A stretch of DNA of 53,954 nt, from assembly GCA_024225275.1 (NCBI GenBank), contig JAAEMS010000013.1, forward strand, positions 1 to 53,954, in the 5' to 3' direction. The translations under genes and the position numbers were made by a program. Numbering within the stretch: the stretch's first letter is position 1; every line of letters begins with the position of its first letter. The notes under the pieces are model-generated. The model was not told where the DNA came from and made no database searches. It saw nothing but the letters and a program-made list of their open reading frames with translations. Origin of the DNA: Actinomycetes bacterium (GTDB taxonomy: Bacteria > Actinomycetota > Acidimicrobiia > Acidimicrobiales > JAAEMS01). Below are positions 41,221 through 49,492 of this stretch, in pieces.

Positions 41221-41240
41221 ACCGGTCTCGGGTCCGCCGA

Positions 41241-41783
41241 TCAGATCGGGTCGCTGAGACTCACGACGAGGTCGCAGGCCAATGTGTCGGTGACCGCGGT
41301 GGGAGCGACGTCGGCAACGGCCACCGGCCACACGGCGCTGATGCCGACGAAGATCAGGCACTCGTGGCCATCAGGGAAGACGATGGGAGCCCCGCCTGAA
41401 TCGAGCGGCTTGGTCGTTCCGATTGGGTCACCAGCCCCGAACTCCACGGGGGCCAAATTGACTCCGCCGGCTCGATCGCAGCGAACCACCCCTTCTCTCA
41501 GCTGTACGTCGTAGACCTGATCGAGCTCGCCTGCCTCTCCATCACCACAGCTTGCCGTGCCGGCTGCCTGCTCGGCGGCGCTGCATGGACCCGCCTCGGT
41601 GCTGGACCGAGCCAACAGGCTGACGTTCAGGATGCCACTCTGCTCGTCGCCGGTCGCGTTGCGGATGCAGTAGACCGCCAGGTTCTTCGAGCCGAATGTG
41701 CCATTCTCGAACCCCAGGGTGAGGTCGATCGTGGAGCCCAAGGGGGTCCCGTCGGCCACGCTGATGATGTCGTCGGTCTCATG
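41241..41783 (-). pseudogene. C-terminal fragment of a secreted protein (TasA/camelysin-like layout)
   Basis: About 180 codons without a proper start or signal peptide. The sequence (LTLGFENGTFGSKNLAVYCIRNATG, SGILNVSLLAR, a four-Cys middle part) has the look of a secreted beta-sandwich protein of the SipW-dependent TasA/camelysin kind, where a similar strand follows the signal peptide. That assignment is tentative. Its N-terminal part is missing: immediately upstream, in a different frame, is the beginning of a LuxR/MalT-type regulator. The junction at about 41785 therefore looks like a deletion that removed the end of one gene and the start of another. Confidence 0.5.
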
Positions 41784-41788
41784 GACAG

Positions 41789-42043
41789 CTCCCGCGCAGC
41801 CAGAAGATTGAGCGGGTCCTCGTTGCCGTCGGCCGCACCCAGCCATCCATCCTGTCCGATGGGATCGAGGGCGTTGCTTCGCACCGCCTGGGCGAGAGCT
41901 GTGGTCTTGCCGTAGCCGGCCGCCGCCACGATCGTGGTGAGCCGGCGCTCGAACCGACCAGCCAGAAGAAGGGTCAACCGGGGACGGGGGATGTACCGAT
42001 CGGAATCAGGGATGGTCGGCTCATGGCGGAAGTCATGCAGCAT
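41789..42043 (-). pseudogene. N-terminal fragment of a MalT/LuxR-type ATPase regulator
   Basis: Eighty-five codons: IPRPRLTLLLAGRFERRL, the P-loop AAAGYGKTTALAQAV, and DPIGQDGWLGAADGNEDP match the start of the large (about 900-residue) LuxR regulators with a STAND ATPase. Everything after NLLAAREL, including the rest of the ATPase and the HTH domain, is missing; the frame runs briefly into unrelated sequence. It cannot bind DNA as it stands. It is divergent from the thiolase across 179 bp. Confidence 0.65.
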
Positions 42044-42222
42044 TCCGACTCACCTCGAATCGGGTCGGTTCTCCCATCCCCATCAAATCGTCCGGAACGG
42101 GCCCTGCCAGAAACGGGTCGCGGGAATCTTCGTGGACCAGGGGCAGACCGCTCCCGGGTTGCAGAGTCGGGTCAGGCCGAGTTGGCTGGTGAACAATCAA
42201 GCTCTAGGTGAAGGGGACAGTC

Positions 42223-43407
42223 ATGCGCGAGGTCGTGATCGTCGAAGCGGGGCGTTCGCCCATCGGGAAGAAGAACGGGTCGCTGGCCAACACCCACCCG
42301 GCCGACATCCTCGGCCCGGTGATGATGGAGACCATCAAGCGGGCCGGGGTGTCCTCGTCCGATGTGGGCCAGGTCATCGGCGGTTGCATCAACAAGGTCG
42401 GCGCCCAGGCCATGAACGTCACCCGCACCGCGTGGCTGAGCCATGGCGGCGCCGAGGAAGTGGCAGCCTCCACCGTCGACTCCCAATGCGGTTCGTCTCA
42501 GCACGCCGTGAACCTCGGCTACAGCCTCGTGGCCTCGGGCGTCGAGGACGTGGTCCTGGCCTGCGGGGTCGAGAACATGAGCGTCCTGCCCATCGGATCC
42601 GATGCGGTGGCCGGTGCCAAGGCGGGCTTCGGCAAGCCCGTCTCTCGTAGCTACTTCGAGCACTACGAGTTCACCAGCCAGTTCGAGGGCGCCGAGCGGA
42701 TGGCCGACAAGTACGGCATCTCCCGCGACGACACCGACGGCTTCGGCCTCCAGTCCCAGGAACGCGCCGCCCAGGCCATCGCCGAGGGCCGGTTCGAGAC
42801 CCAGATCATCCCCGTCGAAGCTCCCGTGGTCGACGAAGAGGGCAAGAAGACGGGTGAGATGATCACCGTCACCCGCGACGAGGTCCCCCGTGACACCAGC
42901 CTCGAGCAGCTCGCCAACCTGAAGCCCGTCGCCCGCGAGGATGGGGTGCACACGGCTGGGTCGTCGTCACAGATCGCCGATGGCGCCTCGGCCGTCCTGC
43001 TCATGAGTGCCGACAAGGCGGCCGAGCTGGGCTGCACCCCGATGGCCAAGGTCAGCCAGACCGCCCTCGTCGGCTGCGACCCCGTACTGATGCTCGAAGG
43101 CCCCATCCCGGCCACCGAGCGGGTGCTCGAAGGCGAGGGCATCAGCATCGAAGACGTCGACGTCTTCGAGGTCAACGAGGCATTCGCATCGGTCGTGCTC
43201 TCCTGGGCCAAGACCGTCGGCGCCGACATGGACAAGGTCAACCCCAACGGTGGCGCCATCGCTCTGGGTCACCCCCTGGGCGGCACCGGCTGCTTTCTCA
43301 CCACCAAGGCAGTGCACGAGCTCCAGCGCACCGGCGGCCAGTACGGCCTCATCGCCATGTGCTGCGGTGGTGGCCTGGGAACCGGCACCCTGATCGAGCG
43401 GGTCTAA
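42223..43407 (+). CDS. Thiolase (acetyl-CoA acyltransferase family)
   Basis: A 394-residue thiolase of normal length. The nucleophile is Cys89 in VDSQCGSSQ. The C-terminal motifs are VNEAFASV, NPNGGAIALGHPLGGTGC (catalytic His) and MCCGGGLGTG (second Cys). ATG 42223 is chosen because AAGGGGAC precedes it; a GTG at 42208 has none. Degradative thiolases cleave 3-ketoacyl-CoA with CoA; the close group is commonly involved in beta-oxidation or steroid/side-chain catabolism, but the substrate cannot be told. It is followed convergently by a small membrane protein and may be transcribed alone. Confidence 0.93.
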   Translation: MREVVIVEAGRSPIGKKNGSLANTHPADILGPVMMETIKRAGVSSSDVGQVIGGCINKVGAQAMNVTRTAWLSHGGAEEVAASTVDSQCGSSQHAVNLGYSLVASGVEDVVLACGVENMSVLPIGSDAVAGAKAGFGKPVSRSYFEHYEFTSQFEGAERMADKYGISRDDTDGFGLQSQERAAQAIAEGRFETQIIPVEAPVVDEEGKKTGEMITVTRDEVPRDTSLEQLANLKPVAREDGVHTAGSSSQIADGASAVLLMSADKAAELGCTPMAKVSQTALVGCDPVLMLEGPIPATERVLEGEGISIEDVDVFEVNEAFASVVLSWAKTVGADMDKVNPNGGAIALGHPLGGTGCFLTTKAVHELQRTGGQYGLIAMCCGGGLGTGTLIERV

Positions 43408-43444
43408 CCGGTTCGGGGCGGTTCCGCGGAACCGCTCCGTTCTC

Positions 43445-43819
43445 CTATTCGTCGTCGCCGAGCTCCCGCTCGCGGCGCCTGCGCTCGCGAGCATCGAGCT
43501 CGTGTTCGAGGGGTCTGGGCGCGGGCGCCATGGGCGGCCGGCCGTGGGTCCACTGGTCGGAGTCCTCGAGCCCGACCGGGCGCCGGGCGGGTTGGCGCCG
43601 TTCGGTGTCGCCCGGCCGCCAGCCGGCGTACTCGGGACGTCCCAGCACGAGCCAGGCGAAGGCCCCGACGAAGGGGAAGAACAGGACGACGAACACCCAC
43701 GTGCTCTTCGGCATGTTGCGGGCCAGGATCGTGTCGGTGGCGATCACGTCGAGCACCGCGTAGAACCAGAAGAGGATCATCACGGTACCGAAGAGTCCGG
43801 GAGCGAACAGTCGGATCAT
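43445..43819 (-). CDS. Small membrane protein with PLDc_N-type helices
   Basis: A 124-residue protein. Two helices (LFGTVMILFWFYAVLDVIA and STWVFVVLFFPFVGAFAWLVLG) with the intervening RNMPKS and a following RPEY match the phospholipase D-nuclease N-terminal (PLDc_N) domain found alone in many actinobacteria. The C-terminal 60 residues are charged and low in complexity, ending in an arginine-rich helix (DARERRRRERELGDDE). Start at ATG 43819, 8 nt after a TACCTT box. Function unknown; divergent from the SDR gene. Confidence 0.8.
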   Translation of the reverse strand: MIRLFAPGLFGTVMILFWFYAVLDVIATDTILARNMPKSTWVFVVLFFPFVGAFAWLVLGRPEYAGWRPGDTERRQPARRPVGLEDSDQWTHGRPPMAPAPRPLEHELDARERRRRERELGDDE

Positions 43820-43827
43820 GTCGCCCC

Positions 43828-43833
43828 AAGGTA
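43828..43833 (-). promoter_or_regulatory. -10 box of a leaderless promoter
   Basis: On the minus strand TACCTT lies 8 nt before the ATG at 43819 of the small membrane protein gene. Confidence 0.45.
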
Positions 43834-43906
43834 CCGTATGAGCATGGAGCGTCAAGGGGACGGGACGCGACCAGTGGCCCCGGCCGGCCCATCGCCGCTG
43901 GGCCGG

Positions 43907-43912
43907 TAGCGT
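43907..43912 (+). promoter_or_regulatory. -10 box of a leaderless promoter
   Basis: TAGCGT lies 7 nt before the ATG at 43920 of the SDR gene; no ribosome binding site is present. Confidence 0.5.
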
Positions 43913-43919
43913 CGGGCCC

Positions 43920-44753
43920 ATGACCACAGCTTCACCCACCGGCCTGCTCGACTTCACCGGCCGAACCGTCGTGATCACGGGTGCGGCGTCGGGTATGGGC
44001 GCCGAGACCACCGAGCTCCTGCTGGCCGCCGGGGCCACCGTCCACACGATCGATGTGGCCCTGGTGGATACCCCGGTTGCCCGCACCCATCGGTGCGACC
44101 TGGGAGACCAGTCATCGATCGACGCCACGGTCGCTGATCTGCCCGACCGGATCGATGTCCTCATGAACTGTGCCGGCGTGCCCAACGGAGGCCGGTTCAC
44201 GCCCGAGGAGGTCATGCGCATCAACTGGCTCGGATTGCGCCATCTCACCGAGGCGGTGTTGCCCCGAATGTCGACCGGGAGCGCCATCGTGCACATCGCC
44301 TCGACCGCGGGTCGCGCCTGGCCCGAGCGGGCCACCGAGATGGAGGAGCTCATGGCCGCGGCATCTATCGAGGACGGGCTGGCCTGGATCCGAGATCACA
44401 CCGAGGTGGTGGGTGACGGATACGCGTTCTCGAAGGAGTGCGTCCAGTACTACACCCACTGGCGGTCGGTACAGCTCCTACGCCGCGGCGTGCGCATGAA
44501 CAGTGTCTGCCCGGGTATCACCGACACCGGGATCATCGCCGACTTCCGCAAGGGCATGGGCGAGGACCTCATCGACCACGCCGAAGCCGTGGCCGGCCGC
44601 ATGGCCGAGCCTCGCGAGATGGCTCCGGCCATGCTGTTCCTGGCCGACCGTGTGTCATCGAGCTATGTGGTGGGTGTCAATCTCAACATCGATCACGGCA
44701 CCGGTGCGGCCCGCCTGTCGGGCCAGGACGACCCCTCCGTCGTCTACGGCTGA
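43920..44753 (+). CDS. Short-chain dehydrogenase/reductase
   Basis: A 277-residue classical SDR. The NAD(P)-binding motif is VVITGAASGMG, NCAGVPNGG is the structural NAG, IVHIASTAG carries the catalytic Ser region, and GYAFSKECV holds the YxxxK pair. An insertion of about 30 residues between the Ser strand and the Tyr (ELMAAASIEDGLAWIRDHTE) is typical of the 3-alpha-hydroxysteroid dehydrogenase-like subgroup. The Asp at the end of strand 2 (HTIDVAL) points to NAD rather than NADP. Possible alcohol/ketone step on a steroid- or terpenoid-like compound (inference). Confidence 0.92.
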   Translation: MTTASPTGLLDFTGRTVVITGAASGMGAETTELLLAAGATVHTIDVALVDTPVARTHRCDLGDQSSIDATVADLPDRIDVLMNCAGVPNGGRFTPEEVMRINWLGLRHLTEAVLPRMSTGSAIVHIASTAGRAWPERATEMEELMAAASIEDGLAWIRDHTEVVGDGYAFSKECVQYYTHWRSVQLLRRGVRMNSVCPGITDTGIIADFRKGMGEDLIDHAEAVAGRMAEPREMAPAMLFLADRVSSSYVVGVNLNIDHGTGAARLSGQDDPSVVYG

Positions 44754-44880
44754 CATCCGATCGTGGCTCCGCACCCGTGGGACATGTCGAGGAGATGCTC
44801 GCTTTCTCTCGAATTCATCATCTACCGAGGTGAAGTAGGGTCGGGGCATCCCTCCGAAATGAACTGAAGGAGCTAGTGGC

Positions 44881-45972
44881 ATGAAGGCTGCAGTACTCAA
44901 CCAGATCCCCGGCGACCTGGAGATCGAAGACATCTCGGTAGACAAGCCGGCCGCCAACGAAGTCCTGCTCCAGACCACCAACGCCGGACTCTGCCACAGC
45001 GACCTCCACTTCATGGACGGCAGCTGGAACCTCCTGCCCGTACCCTCCGTGATGGGCCATGAATCGGCCGGCATCGTCCAGGCTGTGGGCTCCGACGTCC
45101 AGTACGTGAAGCCCGGTGACCATGTCATCACCTGCCTGTCGGTCTTCTGCGGTCACTGCGAGTTCTGCCTCACCGGTCGCCCCAACCTCTGCAACAACAA
45201 TGCCGCCACCTCCCGGCCCGATGACGCCTCGCCCCGCCTGTTCCGCGGCGACACTCCGGTGGGTCAGTTCGCCCGCCTCGGTGGCTTCGCCGAGGAGATG
45301 CTGGTCCACCAGAACGCCTTGGTGAAGATCCGCGAGGACATGCCCCTCGACAAGGCGTCGCTCATCGGTTGTGGCGTCACCACCGGCATGGGTGCCGCCA
45401 TCAAGACCGCCAAGGTCGAGCCCGGCACCACGGTTGCCGTCATCGGCGCCGGCGGCATCGGTCTGTCGGCCATCCAGGGCGCGCGCATCGCGGGCGCCAA
45501 CCGCATCATTGCCGTCGACATCACCAACGAGAAGCTCGACACCGCCCGGGTCTGTGGCGCCACCGACACCGTCAACTCGGCTGAGGTCGACGACGCGGTG
45601 GCCGCCGTCATGGAGATGACCGGTGGTGGTGTCGATTACGCCTTCGAGGCCATCGGCCGCAAGGAGACCGTCGAGCAGGCCTGGAGCATGAGCCGGACCG
45701 GCGGTACCTCGGTGGTCATCGGCATGATGCCCTTCGGCCAGAAGATCGAGATCACCGGCTACGAGATCTTCATGCAGGAGAAGACGCTGAAAGGCTCGAT
45801 GATGGGCTCGAACGCCTTCCGGGTCGACATGCCCCGCTACATCGACATGTATCTCGACGGTCGCCTCAAGCTCGACGAGATGATCAGTCACACCATCGCC
45901 CTCGAAGAGATCAACGAGGGCTACGAGATGATGAAACGCGGCGAGGGGGCCCGCACCGTGATCAACTTCTAG
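44881..45972 (+). CDS. Zinc-dependent alcohol dehydrogenase (MDR, class III-like)
   Basis: A 363-residue medium-chain dehydrogenase. Catalytic zinc ligands are Cys38 (GLCHSD), His60 and Glu61 (MGHESAG) and a later Cys (GCGVTTG). The structural zinc site is Cys90, Cys93, Cys96 and Cys104 in FCGHCEFCLTGRPNLC. The coenzyme motif is VIGAGGIG, and Asp in VDITNEKL indicates NAD. It resembles the actinobacterial Zn-alcohol dehydrogenases related to the mycothiol- or NDMA-dependent group. ATG preceded by GAAGGAG; TAGGGT at 44836 is a possible -10 box. Stands alone between the SDR and the convergent DUF1858-type gene (4-nt overlap of the stops). Confidence 0.92.
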   Translation: MKAAVLNQIPGDLEIEDISVDKPAANEVLLQTTNAGLCHSDLHFMDGSWNLLPVPSVMGHESAGIVQAVGSDVQYVKPGDHVITCLSVFCGHCEFCLTGRPNLCNNNAATSRPDDASPRLFRGDTPVGQFARLGGFAEEMLVHQNALVKIREDMPLDKASLIGCGVTTGMGAAIKTAKVEPGTTVAVIGAGGIGLSAIQGARIAGANRIIAVDITNEKLDTARVCGATDTVNSAEVDDAVAAVMEMTGGGVDYAFEAIGRKETVEQAWSMSRTGGTSVVIGMMPFGQKIEITGYEIFMQEKTLKGSMMGSNAFRVDMPRYIDMYLDGRLKLDEMISHTIALEEINEGYEMMKRGEGARTVINF

Positions 45973-46508
45973 TCCAGCCCGGACTCCGTCGAGGGCTTGG
46001 TGATGAAGGTGTGGATCAGGTCGCCGTCGTCTGTGGTCCAGGTCTGGTAGGCCTTGCGCCGCAGGATGTCGATGCCTGGGGCCGGAAGATGGGAGGTCAC
46101 TAGCTCGATTATCTCCCCCTCATCGAGATCACGAGCCGCGCGCAGCACCGGATTGATCGGCATGACGTCCGGATCCAGCTCGTTGTCGCGTAGCACCGCC
46201 ACCACCGCGCCGGCATCGAACCACGGGGGCTGGGTCCCGAAGTAGTCGACTTGATCGTCGTCAAGATCTGACCGTGGAGCCTGGCCGACCGCGGCGCGCA
46301 GATTGTTGACCAGCTCGTCGACCGGGAGCTGACCCACTGCTGCTGCGTGGGCCAGAGTGGCCACTCGAGCCACACTGCGGCGCAGCACCGGGTTGCGCAA
46401 CTTGACGAACGCGGGCGACATGCCAATGAGCAGTTCCTCGGTCTCCGGGTAGTCGCGCAGCAGGGCCGCTACCCGAGTTTGGGGGGTGATCTCTGGTCGT
46501 TCGGACAT
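45969..46508 (-). CDS. DUF1858-type protein with DUF2249-like C-terminus
   Basis: A 179-residue cytosolic protein. Residues 5-72 (ITPQTRVAALLRDYPETEELL, PAFVKLRNPVLRRSVARVATL, and the Ala-rich helix) match the DUF1858/ScdA N-terminal domain. Residues 110-170 (LDEGEIIELVTSHLPAPGIDILRRKAY) resemble DUF2249. Both are often found near denitrification or NO-response genes, so a link with the nor operon of this window is possible but not shown. The ATG at 46508 follows AAGAAGG and is preferred over an in-frame ATG at 46571. Convergent with the alcohol dehydrogenase. Confidence 0.75.
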   Translation of the reverse strand: MSERPEITPQTRVAALLRDYPETEELLIGMSPAFVKLRNPVLRRSVARVATLAHAAAVGQLPVDELVNNLRAAVGQAPRSDLDDDQVDYFGTQPPWFDAGAVVAVLRDNELDPDVMPINPVLRAARDLDEGEIIELVTSHLPAPGIDILRRKAYQTWTTDDGDLIHTFITKPSTESGLD

Positions 46509-46539
46509 CAGCCTTCTTGCCTTCCCCGTGCATTTCTCA

Positions 46540-46559
46540 CCGTCGGAGAAGACCGACGG
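46540..46559 (-). other. Strong hairpin in the leader between two minus-strand genes
   Basis: CCGTCGG (46540-46546) and CCGACGG (46553-46559) form a perfect 7-bp stem with a 6-nt loop, 31 nt upstream of the DUF1858-type start and downstream of the esterase. No U-tract, so it is either a weak terminator for the esterase transcript or a leader structure. Confidence 0.4.
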
Positions 46560-46634
46560 GCATTTCCTCACGTCATCCTGCCGAATGGACCTGGGCTTCG
46601 CCTGAAACCGTAGAGGGTTTTGAGGGGCAAGGAG

Positions 46635-48146
46635 TTAGGCGTCCGGCCCCCAGGCCCGAGACAGCGCGACGGGGAGCTCCTCGACCCATTGGACCAGGTC
46701 GTGGCCGGCGACCTTCTCGGTGAAGTGGTGGGGGGCGCCCAGCATGTGCAGGTAGCCGGCCCAAGCCTCGGTGGCCTGGTGGAAGGCACCCTCGAGAGTG
46801 CCGGCACACAGGTGCACGAAGGGGTGACGCTGGGGATCCCACTGCATGGTCGGCTCGGGGGGCACGCCGGTGCTGAAGGCGAACACGTGACCGAAACGAT
46901 CCGGGTGGAGTCGACCGGTGGCCAGCGCGTGCCCGCCCCCGTCGCTACACCCGAGGACGGCCCGCTGGGCCCGGTCGGGGGTGACGCCGATCTCCTCTTC
47001 GGCCCAGGCCGCCAGCTCGTCGACGAAGAAGCACTGGTGGGCATCGAAACGCTGAGCGTCGAAACCCTGCAGGTACTCGAGGGCCCGCTGGTTGCCCCGG
47101 ATCTGGTCGGCCGGGGCCGAGTGGGCGGCCACGACGACAACTCGCGGGGCGCTTCCCGCCTCGATGGCCGCGTCGAGACGGCGGGCGTAGGGGGCGAACA
47201 TGTTGCCGTCGGTGGCGTAGACCACCGGGATGTCCTCGCCGTGCCGGTGTCCGGGCGGCCGGTAGACGGTGACACGGCGGGGCTCACCCAGGACCCTGGA
47301 CTCGACGGCATGATCGAACGTGGAACCGGTCAGGGGATCGTTCGACGGGAGCTCTTCGGGGGCCGATGGGCCCCGGAAGCGACCATCGTGAGACCCTCGA
47401 CCGAAGTTCATGGCCGCTGCGCCGCCCAGCGGCGTGAAGGTGTAGGTGATCACCGCTTCGTCGAGCCGCTCGACCCGCACGCTGAGCACCTGGAGGCCAT
47501 CGCCCGCGTCCCAAGACGGGATCTGGAAGACGGGGGTGACGGCCACTGGTCCGGTGGACTCGATGACGAAGCTGAGCACGTCGCCATCGGCCCACGCCCG
47601 GGCCCCCTCGGCCTCCATGCGCGCCCTCAACTCACCCGGGTCAGGGTTGGTCCAGACCCGGGCGTAGCGCTGGCCTGGGGGCAGGTCGCCCGGGCGGCCC
47701 GCCCGCTCGACGGCCAGCTGCCGGGTGGCCAGTTCGGCCTGCTCCTGGAGCTCGCGTAGGGGTGGAACCCCGAGCTCGGCCCGCTCGTGGTCAGCCACCG
47801 AAGGGTCGACGGGCGGCTGCACCATGTCGCCCTGGTGCTCGACGATGACCGTGCCGTAGGGCTGGGGTCGGCCACTGTAGAGGGCCAGCTTGTCGGCACA
47901 GTCGGCGTGGAGTGGCCCGGCGCCCTCGACTCCCTCGGTGAAGGCGTGAAGGGACAGCCGAGCCGCAGCCGGAAGATCAGCAACCGAACCCGACGTCGCG
48001 AACAATTGGGCCGCCCGTAGGGCGTCAGCGCCGCCGAGAGCGGCGGTGCCGGCATGGTCGCGGATGAGCGCGGTGATGTCTTCGCGCCGATGCCCGTCGG
48101 CCGTCTCGGCCTCGGCCAGCAGGGCGGGGAGATCGTGCTCGGTCAC
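46635..48146 (-). CDS. Two-domain esterase (enterochelin-esterase-like C-terminus)
   Basis: A 503-residue protein with a GTG start 7 nt after a TAGGGT box. The C-terminal 240 residues are an esterase-D/Fes-type domain (PF00756-like): VTVYRPPGHR, VVYATDGNMF, the elbow AVLGCSDGGGHAL with the nucleophile Ser, and the base in VAGHDLVQW. A beta-sandwich of about 100 residues precedes it (VLSFVIESTGPV, VITYTFTPLGG), as in Fes. The first 170 residues include ADKLALYSGRPQPYGTVI and resemble the DUF6624 family, which is not usually joined to esterases. No signal peptide, so probably cytoplasmic. Substrate unknown. Confidence 0.8.
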   Translation of the reverse strand: MTEHDLPALLAEAETADGHRREDITALIRDHAGTAALGGADALRAAQLFATSGSVADLPAAARLSLHAFTEGVEGAGPLHADCADKLALYSGRPQPYGTVIVEHQGDMVQPPVDPSVADHERAELGVPPLRELQEQAELATRQLAVERAGRPGDLPPGQRYARVWTNPDPGELRARMEAEGARAWADGDVLSFVIESTGPVAVTPVFQIPSWDAGDGLQVLSVRVERLDEAVITYTFTPLGGAAAMNFGRGSHDGRFRGPSAPEELPSNDPLTGSTFDHAVESRVLGEPRRVTVYRPPGHRHGEDIPVVYATDGNMFAPYARRLDAAIEAGSAPRVVVVAAHSAPADQIRGNQRALEYLQGFDAQRFDAHQCFFVDELAAWAEEEIGVTPDRAQRAVLGCSDGGGHALATGRLHPDRFGHVFAFSTGVPPEPTMQWDPQRHPFVHLCAGTLEGAFHQATEAWAGYLHMLGAPHHFTEKVAGHDLVQWVEELPVALSRAWGPDA

Positions 48147-48153
48147 CCGCGGG

Positions 48154-48159
48154 ACCCTA
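48154..48159 (-). promoter_or_regulatory. -10 box of a leaderless promoter
   Basis: On the minus strand TAGGGT lies 7 nt before the GTG at 48146 of the esterase gene. Confidence 0.45.
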
Positions 48160-48305
48160 CTGCCCGGCCCGAAGTCGGGGATGGGTCGAACCTCGCCGCT
48201 GCCCCCATCTGAGCCTCGGTGGGAGCAACCCTCCCCAACTTTCCGCGCCAGAACCCAGAAAACTTGGACCCGGCGCGGAAAGTTCGGCCAGGAGGGAACC
48301 GCGCG

Positions 48306-49409
48306 TCAGGGGACGAGGACTCCGTGGACGGGGGGAACCTGGTCGGTCTCGCCCGCCATGGTGGCCACCAGCTCGGCGGCCCCGGCGATGGGCTCGACCC
48401 GACGGGGGACCTCACGGAACGGGTATTTGTCGGAGGCCAACAGGTCGAGGGCCCGCCGGTACACAGGGGCATCGACCCCCAGGGCACCGATGATGGTCAG
48501 CTCCTTGAACACGATGGCGTCGGGGTTGAAGCCCGGCGTCTCCTTCGAGTTCCTCACCCCGGCCAGGACGATACGCCCCCCCTTGTCGGACAATCTGACA
48601 GCCTGGCCCAGGGCGGCCGGCGCATTGGCGGTCACGTCGACCACCACTGAGGCACCGTTGCCGTCGGTGGCGGCCCGCATGGCCGCCACCGGGTCGTCGA
48701 CGGCGACGTCAACCGTGAGGTCGGCCCCGAACCCCAAAGCCATCTCGAGACGGGGATGGTCGCGCTCGCCGAAACCGGTGACCATCACGAATTCAGCACC
48801 AGCTTCCTTGGCGGCGGCCACCGCGGCCAGACCGCGGATGCCCGGACCCAGCACGGCCACCCGATCGCCGGGACCGGTCTCGGGTAGGTCAGCCCCCCAA
48901 CGGATGCCGGCACCGATGGGGTTGAACAGGGTGGCGTCGACCGGGCCCAGAGAGTGGGGCACCGGGAGCAACATCGAGTCGGGGGCGAGGTAGTGGTAGT
49001 CCGCGTATCCACCCCGGAGAGGCGGGTCGACCGAAGTGGACGTCAGCCCGTAGAGGGTGGGCGTGCCGTGCTTCGCGCAGCGCCGGTACATGCCGGCCAG
49101 ACAAGCGTCGCATTCCCGACACGACTGGAAGCACTCGAGGGCTACCCGATCGCCGACTTGCACCCCCCACCGTTCGGCCGCGGCCGACCCCACCTCCTCG
49201 ATCACGCCGATGGTCTCGTGACCGGGTACGACCGGGCCGGGGGTGGGAAGGTGGCCGGTGTACAGCTCGTGGTCGGTCCCACACAGACCACAGGCCTCGA
49301 CCCGGAGGAGCCCCGAATCGTCGTCGATGTCGGGAATGGCGAAGGTGTGCTCGACGAGACGGCGAGGCTCTTCGAGGACCATGGCCCGGGCGGTGGTTGG
49401 TCGGCTCAT
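48306..49409 (-). CDS. Zinc-binding dehydrogenase (MDR family)
   Basis: A 367-residue alcohol/polyol-type dehydrogenase. The catalytic zinc site has Cys43 (CGLCGTDHE), His64 and Glu65 (PGHETIG). The structural zinc site is Cys97, Cys100, Cys103 and Cys111 (SCRECDACLAGMYRRC). The coenzyme loop VLGPGIRG replaces the usual GxGxxG second glycine pattern but keeps the fold. ATG 49409 is selected because TAGGGT stands 7 nt upstream; the in-frame ATG at 49451 would extend into the divergent promoter area. Divergent from the damaged permease gene. Substrate not identifiable. Confidence 0.9.
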   Translation of the reverse strand: MSRPTTARAMVLEEPRRLVEHTFAIPDIDDDSGLLRVEACGLCGTDHELYTGHLPTPGPVVPGHETIGVIEEVGSAAAERWGVQVGDRVALECFQSCRECDACLAGMYRRCAKHGTPTLYGLTSTSVDPPLRGGYADYHYLAPDSMLLPVPHSLGPVDATLFNPIGAGIRWGADLPETGPGDRVAVLGPGIRGLAAVAAAKEAGAEFVMVTGFGERDHPRLEMALGFGADLTVDVAVDDPVAAMRAATDGNGASVVVDVTANAPAALGQAVRLSDKGGRIVLAGVRNSKETPGFNPDAIVFKELTIIGALGVDAPVYRRALDLLASDKYPFREVPRRVEPIAGAAELVATMAGETDQVPPVHGVLVP

Positions 49410-49416
49410 GGACCTG

Positions 49417-49422
49417 ACCCTA
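49417..49422 (-). promoter_or_regulatory. -10 box of a leaderless promoter
   Basis: On the minus strand TAGGGT lies 7 nt before the ATG at 49409 of the zinc-binding dehydrogenase, the same box and spacing as for the esterase at 48146. Confidence 0.5.
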
Positions 49423-49492
49423 GAACCATTGTGAGTGGCCAGCAGGAGCACCAGGCAATACGGTTGCGGCCACTCTGAGCAGGGGGAACGAC

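Noticed and set aside
40093..41361. 422-codon minus-strand frame over the PhoD half
   Set aside because: Antisense shadow of the metallophosphatase domain; no recognisable motif.
44818..45891. 357-codon minus-strand frame opposite the alcohol dehydrogenase
   Set aside because: Asp/His/Gly-rich shadow of a well-supported zinc dehydrogenase.
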